32,848 nt of DNA. It comes from an uncultured Bacteroidota bacterium. Its GTDB lineage: Bacteria; Bacteroidota; Bacteroidia; Bacteroidales; FEN-979. The DNA is taken from positions 1-32,848 of the forward strand of contig CALMDO010000306.1 in the NCBI GenBank assembly GCA_937862805.1, read 5' to 3'. Position numbers and translations under genes: made by a program. Each line of letters starts with the position of its first letter. The stretch's first letter is position 1. The notes below the pieces were generated by a model. The model made no database searches. It saw nothing but the letters and a program-made list of their open reading frames with translations, and was not told the DNA's origin. Shown here in pieces: positions 32,807-32,848 of the stretch.

Positions 32807-32848
32807 AATTTTATGAAATAAAAAAAATGTTGACAATTCCCTTTTAGT

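Larger units (their letters stand above)
32513..32848. other. AT-rich, hairpin-containing region downstream of the recombinase
   Basis: No confident gene is seen. TATATTTG (32552-32559) is a -7-like box with a TTTG only 16 bp upstream, pointing to the right. Structured elements at 32600-32633 and 32782-32806 follow. The region runs off the window and may be the start of an attachment site or cassette array. Confidence 0.5.

Overview
The window looks like a chromosomal piece of a Bacteroidota organism, probably Bacteroidales-like. The evidence is: several start-proximal promoters of the Bacteroidota type (TTTG at -33, TAnnTTTG at -7); a type IX secretion (T9SS) sorting domain on a secreted peptidase; an 80-residue ATP synthase epsilon subunit; a DksA-like protein without the zinc cysteines; and the gene orders coaX-OMP-lptC-ppiD, ileS-dksA-lspA and yceD-rpmF-plsX-fabH. 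Most of the window is housekeeping DNA of about 45-50% GC. No tRNA, rRNA or CRISPR array was seen.

Layout. 1-4396 (+): 3' end of coaX, an outer-membrane barrel protein, lptC and a PpiD-like periplasmic isomerase, which together form an envelope-biogenesis cluster. 4412-6531 (-): atpD-atpC and a small PKD-domain lipoprotein. 6637-7503 (+): a secreted M23/LysM cell-wall protein, divergent from atpD. 7520-12337 (-): pspC, ileS, a DksA/TraR-like gene and lspA. The IleRS has a GIHH signature in place of HIGH. 12441-12549: remnant of a pirin gene.

12591-16978 (+) is the most unusual chromosomal block. It holds a sigma-54-activator-type AAA+ ATPase without a recognisable DNA-binding domain, an unrecognised 438-residue protein, and a seven-bladed WD40-like protein. 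Between the ATPase and the other two genes lie a good -24/-12 (sigma-54) promoter match and a pair of direct repeats at upstream-activator distance. This looks like a self-contained regulated module whose output is unknown.

16971-23066 (-): a large secreted M14 peptidase carrying dockerin and cohesin-like parts plus a T9SS tail, then fabH, plsX, rpmF and yceD. Their promoter carries an 18-bp palindrome and faces a divergent proline dehydrogenase gene (23168-24079). 24141-25884 (+): a BlaI-type repressor with three operator half-sites at its own promoter, followed by an M56 (BlaR1-like) metalloprotease fused to a TonB C-terminal domain. 25914-29167: an alpha/beta hydrolase (-), an S41 processing protease (+) and an iron-type superoxide dismutase (+). 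29164-30456 (-): a threonine-synthase-fold enzyme that best fits cysteate synthase, which suggests sulfonolipid synthesis.

30484-32848: a tyrosine recombinase with three HARP-like repeats at its N-terminus, flanked on both sides by AT-rich, hairpin-containing DNA that runs off the right end. This is the likely mobile or cassette-type region. All family assignments come from reading motifs by eye, with no database search.
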